From positions 1 through 49,740 of the forward strand of contig NZ_JAPHPW010000029.1 of NCBI RefSeq assembly GCF_026241515.1: a stretch of 49,740 nucleotides of DNA. The letters are read 5' to 3'. Position numbers and translations under genes: made by a program. This DNA comes from Vibrio sp. 14G-20. GTDB lineage: Bacteria; Pseudomonadota; Gammaproteobacteria; Enterobacterales; Vibrionaceae. Below the pieces are notes generated by a model. The model was not told the origin of the DNA and made no database searches. It saw nothing but the letters and a program-made list of their open reading frames with translations. Of the stretch, positions 43,148 to 49,740 are shown one piece after another. Every line of letters starts with the position of its first letter. Within the stretch, counting starts at the first letter, position 1.

Positions 43148-43612
43148 TTATGCGGTGGGTGGGCGTAGTAAAGATTGAGCGCGTGCGACTTTCTGGCCAA
43201 TAGTGACAGATTGAAAACGAGCGAATGAAGAGATAAATGGATTAACAGTTTGAACAGCCTGAATAGGGTAAGAAACTGTAGAACAAACAGAGGCACAGCA
43301 GTCGGAACCAGAACAATGGTTTCCCATCATGTCGCCACAATCTTCGCTCTCTGGAGACATATGACACTGAGAATCAAATGCCTGAGCATCCATATTGGTG
43401 TGTTCAGCGTGTGATTCGGAGCTTACGACGTGGCATTCCGCCGCCATATCATCCGCCAAAGCATCACTATGGTAACAAGCGGACTGGTTCGAGCCCATTT
43501 GAGACATCATCACATTGGTCATCATGATCGATGAACTTGAGGCATAGCTAGACACCAACATCGCAACGATGCTGAAAACAGTAATCCAAGTTGTGCGGAG
43601 TGTGTTTGTCAT
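43148..43612 (-). CDS. Cys/His/Met-rich exported protein, first gene of cus operon
   Basis: A 154-residue protein. A signal peptide is likely (TWITVFSIVAMLVSSYASSSS, 9-28). The next 85 residues hold eight Cys (46, 60, 83, 92, 100, 105, 106, 110) plus many His and Met, for example GDMMGNHCSGSDCCASVC (93-110). The C-terminal 40 residues lack them. This composition suggests a periplasmic metal binder or sensor. It opens the operon directly behind the MerR-type promoter. I do not recognise a named family; it may relate to DUF2946-like proteins of copper operons. AAAGG lies before the ATG. Confidence 0.75.
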   Translation of the reverse strand: MTNTLRTTWITVFSIVAMLVSSYASSSSIMMTNVMMSQMGSNQSACYHSDALADDMAAECHVVSSESHAEHTNMDAQAFDSQCHMSPESEDCGDMMGNHCSGSDCCASVCSTVSYPIQAVQTVNPFISSFARFQSVTIGQKVARAQSLLRPPTA

Positions 43613-43637
43613 AGCTTACCTTTAAATTTATACGGTA

Positions 43638-43668
43638 ATTATAGAGGTTCCCCTTAGGGTAAGGTCAA
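43638..43668 (-). promoter_or_regulatory. CueR/MerR-type promoter of the cus operon
   Basis: Reading the minus strand, -35 TTGACC (43663-43668) and -10 TATAAT (43638-43643) are exactly 19 bp apart, the long spacer diagnostic of MerR-family promoters. The spacer holds a dyad, ACCTTACC and GGGAACCT, 43645-43665, like CueR sites (ACCTTCC...GGAAGGT). It lies 26 bp ahead of the first cus gene. The regulator gene is not in the window. Confidence 0.85.
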
Positions 43669-43845
43669 GTTGATTACTCAATATCTTTGGCCAATAGCCG
43701 AATGAATATTCAACACGCTTTACACTAAAGTGAGAGAGTCGTTTGATTTAAGGAAATTTTCTTTAAAAATTATCTCATTAGCTCGCTAAACCTCGATCTG
43801 TGTATTTTACTTAGATAAGAATAATAGAGATTCACGGATGAAAAG

Positions 43846-46800
43846 ATGACTAAAAAAAACAGCGTCAAAAAAAGCGAAAAGCTCGATAAAAAAGAGCAAC
43901 CTAAAGCCCAATCCTCAGAGGCTGTAAAACAGGCAAAAAAGAAGAAAGTCCGATTACATTCAAAACTCAAGATTAATGTACCTCTGACTCAGTCTTTAAT
44001 GCTTATTCTACCTTCGCTAGCAAAACACGCGTCAGCCGAAACTATGACACCAACTGATGAGGCAACTTTGGCTCATCAAGATTCCACCAACAATCAAGAA
44101 AGTGCAGTTCATCAAAGCGCTGATATTTCTAAAGACGAAAATCAAAAACCAATAACAAGAAATATTCACGATTCAGATGCTATTGTTGGTCAAGAGTCTC
44201 CTTCTATGGAAGGTGAAACGACGCTAAGACCTTCACATCACCTTTCTAGCTCGTCACACCCTCAAGCACATTACATCCCCGCAAGTTCGATTCCTTCTAT
44301 CGAATCGAGAGGCATAACGACACCTACTAACAATGTTCCTACAACACCGAGCCTACCAGTAACCTTTACTCCGGAAGTGATCAAAGGAATATATGGGGAA
44401 CTGCACGTTGATTCGGGTGGTAAGTACACCTTTGTATTGAACCCTCTTTCACCTCAATACGTTTTGCTACACCAAAATCAACCCGGCACAGATAAGTTCG
44501 TGCTGCATTTATCAAATGGGTCTAGTGTTGTCGTTCAAATACCCGTTACTGGTAAGCAAGACGTTCCTACCATTTCTGGGGATTTGCACGGCATAGTGAC
44601 CGAAGATAGCAACGTGGATTCTCAAGGGTTACTGAATGCAACAGGTAAGATTGATGTCATTGACCCAGACCATGATCAAAGCTCTGTGCTTGCTGAAACG
44701 ATTACCGGGAAATATGGTTCATTAACTATCGATTCTAATGGACATTGGCAGTATCAAGTTGATAACTCTCTTTCGAATGTTCAAGCGTTAACTACAGTCA
44801 CTTCATTGCAAGAAAGCTTCACTATTCACACCAAAGATGGCACTCCTCAAGCGCTTGAAATGACAATTGGCGGTAACGATGACAATGCAATTGTGTCTGG
44901 CGTCGATGCTGGCTCAGTAACAGAAGACCAAACGACACAGGTTCACGGTCAACTAACGGTCACTGACTCAGATCTTGGGCAGGATCATTTTCAAGCATCA
45001 CTACTGACAGGTCAATTTGGCACGTTAGTTCTATCAAAAGACGGTGCGTGGACATACAATTTAGACAACGGGAACCCAGCCGTTCAAAAACTGGCCCAAG
45101 GTTCTACTGCAACAGACATCATCACCGTTCATTCAGCCGACGGAACAGCACATCAAGTTACGGTAACGATTAATGGCACCAACGACCAAGCCGTTATTAC
45201 TAGTAGTACTGCCGGTTCACCAAACTCATTTGCTGCGATTCCAACAAATCTAGGCTCTAACCACGTTACCGAAGATTTAAACACTACTGTTGTTGGTCAG
45301 TTAAACATCACTGATGTTGACTCAAATGAAGCGCACTTCTCTAACTCTGACATCAAAGGCGTACTAGGAACTTTGCACCTCAAAGATGACGGTGGGTGGC
45401 GATACGATCTCGACAATAAAAACCCAAACGTTCAGGCTCTAGGGAAAGGAAATTCAGCAACCGATACCATTACTATCCACTCAGCAGACGGCACTCCTCA
45501 TCAAATAACAATTACGGTGAACGGTACTAACGACAAAGCAGTGATTGGTGGAACAAGCTCAGGAGCTGTCACCGAAGAGTCACAGTTACAAACCTCTGGA
45601 ACACTCACCGTAACGGATGTCGATACTGGCGAAGCACATTTCTCAAACACCGATATTGCTGGTGCTCTTGGTACCCTTCACCTGACTGACTCAGGTAAGT
45701 GGACTTACGACCTAGATAACACCAATCCAACCGTTCAAGCGTTAGGTAAAGGGGCAACAGCTACCGATACCATCACCGTTCATTCTGCCGATGGTACACC
45801 ACATCAAATTACCATCACCGTCAATGGCACTAACGACAAAGCGGTAATTGGTGGCACCAATACTGGAGCTGTTACCGAAGAATCTCAACTTCAGACCTCA
45901 GGTACACTTACCGTGACGGATGTCGATACTGGCGAAGCCCATTTCTCAAACACCGATATTGCTGGTGCTCTTGGTACCCTTCACCTGACTGACTCAGGAG
46001 CGTGGACGTACGATTTAGATAATACGAACCCAACAGTACAAGCCTTAGGCAAAGGCGCTACTGACACCGATACGATTACCGTTCATTCGGCAGACGGCAC
46101 ACCACATCAAGTTACCGTTACAATTAACGGTACTAATGACAAAGCGGTAATTGGTGGTACAAGCTCCGGCGCAGTAACGGAAGAAACTCAACTGCAAACA
46201 TCCGGAACGCTAACCGTAACTGATGTCGATACTGGCGAAGCGCACTTCTCGAACACCGATATTGTAGGTTCATTGGGCACCCTACATTTAACTGACTCGG
46301 GCTCTTGGACTTACGACCTAGACAATACAAACCCTACTGTTCAAGCGCTAGGAAAAGGAGCAAAGGCAACCGATACGATTACCGTTCATTCAGCAGACGG
46401 CACGCCGCATCAAGTTACCGTCACAATTAACGGCACCAACGACAAAGCCGTGATTGGTGGTACTAGCGCCGGCGCAGTAACAGAAGACACTCAACTGCAA
46501 ACATCCGGAACGTTGGCGATTACTGACGTCGATACTGGACAAGCACATTTCTCCAATACCGATATCGCAGGAACACTAGGTACATTACACCTAACCGATT
46601 CAGGTTCGTGGACGTACGATCTCGATAACACCAATCCGAAAGTTCAAGCGCTTGCACAAGGAGCTAAGGCTACTGATACTATTACCGTGCACTCAGCTGA
46701 CGGTACGTCTCATCAGGTCACTATCACTGTAAATGGTACCAACGATACGGCCGTCATTGCGGGCACCGACTCTGGTGCAGTCACTGAAGAGTTGCAACTA

Positions 46801-49740
46801 CACACCTCTGGAACACTCACCGTAACCGATGTTGATACAGGCGAAGCACACTTCTCCAATACCGATATCGCTGGTGTTCTTGGGACCCTTCATCTAACTG
46901 ACTCAGGTAAATGGACGTACGATCTAGATAACACCAACCCAACCGTTCAAGCGTTAGGCAAAGGTTCAACGGCAACGGCAACGGATACGATTACTGTACA
47001 TTCCGCAGATGGAACTCCTCATCAAGTGACGATTACAGTAAACGGCGCTAACGACAAAGCAGTGATTGGTGGAACAAGCTCAGGCGCGGTCACCGAAGAA
47101 TCTCAACTTCAGACATCGGGTACGCTAACTGTAACTGATGTTGATACTGGTGAAGCGCACTTCTCAAATACCGACATTGCTGGTGTGTTAGGTACTCTGC
47201 ATCTAACAGACTCAGGTAAATGGACGTACGATTTAGATAATACGAACCCAACAGTACAAGCCTTAGGCAAAGGCGCTACTGACACCGATACGATTACCGT
47301 TCATTCAGCAGACGGCACGCCGCATCAAGTTACCGTCACAATTAACGGCACCAACGACAAAGCCGTGATTGGTGGTACTAGCGCCGGCGCAGTAACAGAA
47401 GACACTCAACTGCAAACATCCGGAACGTTGGCGATTACTGACGTCGATACTGGACAAGCACACTTCTCCAATACCGATATCACTGGTGTTCTTGGGACCC
47501 TTCATCTAACTGACTCAGGTAAATGGACGTACGACCTTGATAACACCAACCCAACCGTTCAAGCGTTAAGTAAAGGGGCAACAGCTACCGATACGATTAC
47601 CGTTCAGTCGGCGGATGGAACGCCTCATCAAATGACGATTACAGTAAACGGCACTAACGACAAAGCAGTGATTGGTGGTACAAGCGCCGGTGCAGTAACG
47701 GAAGAATCTCAACTGCAAACATCCGGCACATTGACGATTACTGACGTCGATACGGGACAAGCACATTTCTCCAATACCGATGTTGCTGGTGCTTTAGGCA
47801 CGCTCCACCTCAAAGATAATGGTGCTTGGAGTTACGACCTAGATAACACCAACCCATCAGTGCAAGCCTTAGGCAAAGGTTCAACGGCAACGGATACGAT
47901 TACTGTACATTCCGCAGATGGAACTCCTCATCAAGTGACGATTACAGTAAACGGCGCTAACGACAAAGCAGTGATTGGTGGAACAAGCTCAGGCGCGGTC
48001 ACCGAAGAAACTCAACTGCAAACATCCGGTACATTGACAATTACTGATGTTGATACTGGGGAAGCACATTTCTCCAATACGGATGTTACAGGTGCTTTAG
48101 GCACGCTCCACCTCAAAGACAATGGTGCTTGGACTTACGACCTCGATAACACCAACCCTAAAGTGCAAGCGTTAGGACAAGGCTCGACGGCCACCGATAC
48201 AATTACCGTTCATTCGGCGGACGGCACACCCCATCAGATTATCGTCACAATTAACGGTACCAATGATAAAGCGGTGATTGGTGGTACGAGCTCCGGCACA
48301 GTAACGGAAGATACTCAACTGCAAACATCCGGCACATTGACGATTACTGACGTCGATACAGGACAAGCACATTTCTCCAATACCGATATCGCAGGAACAC
48401 TAGGTACATTACATCTAACCGATTCAGGTTCGTGGACGTACGATCTCGATAACACTAATTCAACCGTTCAAGCGTTAGGCAAAGGCGCGACGGCTACTGA
48501 TACTATTACCGTGCACTCAGCTGACGGTACGTCTCATCAGGTCACTATCACTGTAAATGGTACCAACGATACGGCCGTCATTGCGGGCACCGACTCTGGT
48601 GCAGTCACTGAAGAGTCGCAACTACACACTTCTGGAACACTCACCGTAACCGATGTTGATACAGGCGAAGCACACTTCTCCAATACCGATATCGCTGGTG
48701 TTCTTGGGACCCTTCACCTGACTGACTCAGGTAAATGGACGTACGACCTAGATAACACCAATCCAACCGTTCAAGCGTTAGGTAAAGGGGCAACAGCTAC
48801 CGATACCATCACCGTTCATTCTGCCGATGGTACACCACATCAAATTACCATCACCGTCAATGACACTAACGACAAAGCGGTAATTGGTGGCACCAATACT
48901 GGAGCTGTTACCGAAGAATCTCAACTTCAGACCTCAGGTACACTTACCGTGACGGATGTCGATACTGGCGAAGCCCATTTCTCAAACACCGATATTGCTG
49001 GCAACTTGGGGACTCTGCATCTGACAGGTTCAGGTAAATGGACGTACGATCTTGATAACACGAATCCAACCGTTCAAGCGTTGGGCAAAGGAGCAACCGC
49101 TACCGATACGATTACCGTGCATTCAGCTGATGGCACGCCCCATCAGGTAACTATCACCGTCAATGGCACTAACGACAAAGCGGTAATTGGTGGTACGAGC
49201 TCCGGCACAGTAACGGAAGATACTCAACTGCAAACATCCGGAACGTTGACGATTGCTGACGTCGATGCGGGTGAAGCGCACTTCTCTAATACGGATGTTG
49301 CAGGTGTTTTAGGCACGCTCCACCTCAAAGACAATGGTGCTTGGACTTACGATCTCGATAACACTAATTCAACCGTTCAAGCGTTAGGCAAAGGCGCGAC
49401 GGCTACTGATACGATTACCGTTCATTCAGCAGACGGCGCATCACATCAAGTGACGATTACAATTAACGGCACTAACGACAAAGCCGTGATTGGTGGAACT
49501 AACTCCGGCGCAGTGACGGAAGAAACTCAACTGCAAACATCCGGTACATTGACAATTACTGATGTTGATACGGGGGAAGCACATTTCTCCAATACGGATG
49601 TTGTTGGTGCTTTAGGCACACTCCACCTCAAAGATAATGGTGCTTGGACTTACGATCTCGATAACACAAACCCACAAGTGCAAGCCTTAAGCAAAGGCAC
49701 TACTGCCACCGATACAATTACCGTTCATTCAGCTGATGGC
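43846..49740 (+). CDS. Giant VCBS-repeat surface protein, 5' part (no stop in window)
   Basis: The frame starts at an ATG (43846, GGA 8 nt upstream) and is open for 1965 codons to the window edge, so the C-terminus is unseen. Residues 1-41 are very Lys-rich. A hydrophobic stretch NVPLTQSLMLILPSLAKHASAE (44-65) ends in an AxA-like HASA and could be an export signal. A low-complexity Ser/Thr/His/Pro linker (65-170) follows. From about residue 249 come VCBS repeats (TIGR01965-like), each opening with a GxVTED/E motif and closing with ITVNGTNDKAVIGG-type strands. Two units are divergent, then at least 15 are regular. Such proteins are usually type I secreted adhesins or biofilm proteins, but the C-terminal signal is out of view. 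Confidence 0.88.
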   Translation, partial: MTKKNSVKKSEKLDKKEQPKAQSSEAVKQAKKKKVRLHSKLKINVPLTQSLMLILPSLAKHASAETMTPTDEATLAHQDSTNNQESAVHQSADISKDENQKPITRNIHDSDAIVGQESPSMEGETTLRPSHHLSSSSHPQAHYIPASSIPSIESRGITTPTNNVPTTPSLPVTFTPEVIKGIYGELHVDSGGKYTFVLNPLSPQYVLLHQNQPGTDKFVLHLSNGSSVVVQIPVTGKQDVPTISGDLHGIVTEDSNVDSQGLLNATGKIDVIDPDHDQSSVLAETITGKYGSLTIDSNGHWQYQVDNSLSNVQALTTVTSLQESFTIHTKDGTPQALEMTIGGNDDNAIVSGVDAGSVTEDQTTQVHGQLTVTDSDLGQDHFQASLLTGQFGTLVLSKDGAWTYNLDNGNPAVQKLAQGSTATDIITVHSADGTAHQVTVTINGTNDQAVITSSTAGSPNSFAAIPTNLGSNHVTEDLNTTVVGQLNITDVDSNEAHFSNSDIKGVLGTLHLKDDGGWRYDLDNKNPNVQALGKGNSATDTITIHSADGTPHQITITVNGTNDKAVIGGTSSGAVTEESQLQTSGTLTVTDVDTGEAHFSNTDIAGALGTLHLTDSGKWTYDLDNTNPTVQALGKGATATDTITVHSADGTPHQITITVNGTNDKAVIGGTNTGAVTEESQLQTSGTLTVTDVDTGEAHFSNTDIAGALGTLHLTDSGAWTYDLDNTNPTVQALGKGATDTDTITVHSADGTPHQVTVTINGTNDKAVIGGTSSGAVTEETQLQTSGTLTVTDVDTGEAHFSNTDIVGSLGTLHLTDSGSWTYDLDNTNPTVQALGKGAKATDTITVHSADGTPHQVTVTINGTNDKAVIGGTSAGAVTEDTQLQTSGTLAITDVDTGQAHFSNTDIAGTLGTLHLTDSGSWTYDLDNTNPKVQALAQGAKATDTITVHSADGTSHQVTITVNGTNDTAVIAGTDSGAVTEELQLHTSGTLTVTDVDTGEAHFSNTDIAGVLGTLHLTDSGKWTYDLDNTNPTVQALGKGSTATATDTITVHSADGTPHQVTITVNGANDKAVIGGTSSGAVTEESQLQTSGTLTVTDVDTGEAHFSNTDIAGVLGTLHLTDSGKWTYDLDNTNPTVQALGKGATDTDTITVHSADGTPHQVTVTINGTNDKAVIGGTSAGAVTEDTQLQTSGTLAITDVDTGQAHFSNTDITGVLGTLHLTDSGKWTYDLDNTNPTVQALSKGATATDTITVQSADGTPHQMTITVNGTNDKAVIGGTSAGAVTEESQLQTSGTLTITDVDTGQAHFSNTDVAGALGTLHLKDNGAWSYDLDNTNPSVQALGKGSTATDTITVHSADGTPHQVTITVNGANDKAVIGGTSSGAVTEETQLQTSGTLTITDVDTGEAHFSNTDVTGALGTLHLKDNGAWTYDLDNTNPKVQALGQGSTATDTITVHSADGTPHQIIVTINGTNDKAVIGGTSSGTVTEDTQLQTSGTLTITDVDTGQAHFSNTDIAGTLGTLHLTDSGSWTYDLDNTNSTVQALGKGATATDTITVHSADGTSHQVTITVNGTNDTAVIAGTDSGAVTEESQLHTSGTLTVTDVDTGEAHFSNTDIAGVLGTLHLTDSGKWTYDLDNTNPTVQALGKGATATDTITVHSADGTPHQITITVNDTNDKAVIGGTNTGAVTEESQLQTSGTLTVTDVDTGEAHFSNTDIAGNLGTLHLTGSGKWTYDLDNTNPTVQALGKGATATDTITVHSADGTPHQVTITVNGTNDKAVIGGTSSGTVTEDTQLQTSGTLTIADVDAGEAHFSNTDVAGVLGTLHLKDNGAWTYDLDNTNSTVQALGKGATATDTITVHSADGASHQVTITINGTNDKAVIGGTNSGAVTEETQLQTSGTLTITDVDTGEAHFSNTDVVGALGTLHLKDNGAWTYDLDNTNPQVQALSKGTTATDTITVHSADG
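44591..49740 (+). repeat. Tandem VCBS repeats, 303-bp (101-residue) units
   Basis: Divergent units start at 44591 and 44911. Regular units start at about 45259 and 45562 and then recur every 303 bp, with one 6-bp insertion (an extra ACGGCA, 46975-46986 region). The anchor GEAHFSNTD/GQAHFSNTD falls at 45325, 45628, 45931, 46234, 46537, 46840, 47149, 47452, 47755, 48058, 48361, 48664, 48967, 49270 and 49573. Two classes of central strand alternate (LTDSGKW and LKDNGAW). Confidence 0.92.

Noticed and set aside
43770..43970. Minus-strand 66-codon frame rich in Phe/Ser
   Set aside because: Antisense to the Lys-rich start of the giant surface protein; the composition is explained by that.
46133..48372. 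Several similar small minus-strand frames (MCLSxIDVSNRQ...)
   Set aside because: They are antisense shadows of the VCBS repeats, which explains why they look alike.
44591..49740. Regular repetition suggesting CRISPR or satellite DNA
   Set aside because: The period is 303 bp, always a multiple of three, and the frame is open throughout; it is a coding protein repeat.

Overview
This window looks like a piece of a Vibrio genome, most likely a marine species of the Splendidus group. The proteins have an enteric/vibrio character throughout: a NemR-like repressor, CurA, YqhC/YqhD, YjdM, a CusCBA efflux system, a multidomain chitinase and glyT-type tRNA genes. The genus is inferred from recognised protein families, not from a search. 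No rRNA, IS element, CRISPR array, integron attC site or replication origin was seen.

Layout. (1) 1-2.7 kb: an electrophile/chlorine-stress module. A NemR-like repressor is followed by a CurA-type NADPH reductase and a glutathione transferase. An identical 19-bp sequence carrying a 15-bp palindrome lies in front of both nemR and curA, so the circuit can be read directly. (2) 2.7-9.3 kb: housekeeping genes, namely an RluA-family pseudouridine synthase, a YkgJ zinc/iron-cluster protein, a PBP5-type D,D-carboxypeptidase, a DUF4136 lipoprotein, a small YgjV protein and a Cache-GGDEF diguanylate cyclase. (3) 9.4-20.5 kb: a large secreted GH18 chitinase, a BCCT transporter, RidA proteins (one single-domain; one triple-domain with a missing 5' end), a DUF417 membrane protein, several GNAT acetyltransferases, a lipoprotein and a 49-residue membrane protein. 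(4) 20.6-26.5 kb: a divergent yqhC/yqhD pair and a polar amino-acid ABC transporter with an internal hairpin between the binding protein and the second permease. (5) 26.7-34.8 kb: an ADP-ribosylglycohydrolase-fold protein with unusual active-site residues, a patch of gene remnants (TonB receptor and LysE exporter), a Tat-exported DUF1501/DUF1800 pair, GNAT genes (one frameshifted), YjdM and a ThrE-type exporter. (6) 35.2-35.4 kb: two tRNA-Gly(UCC) genes, then a small unknown protein. (7) 36.0-43.7 kb: a five-gene copper/silver operon (Cys/His/Met-rich leader protein, CusC, CusB with two fused CusF domains, CusA, and a Met/His-rich cupredoxin). It is read leftward from a promoter with the 19-bp spacer and dyad typical of MerR/CueR control. 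(8) 43.8 kb to the end: the start of a giant VCBS-repeat surface protein with no stop before the window ends. At least 15 units of exactly or nearly 303 bp lie in tandem, with mosaic near-identical blocks shared between distant units.

Most notable points: the two-site NemR circuit, the CueR-type copper promoter with the unusual CusB/leader/cupredoxin composition, and the recombining giant VCBS protein. No clearly new defence or mobile system was found. The less explained elements are small: the Cys-rich cus leader protein, the 49-aa and 85-aa orphan proteins, and the J1-crystallin-like hydrolase variant.
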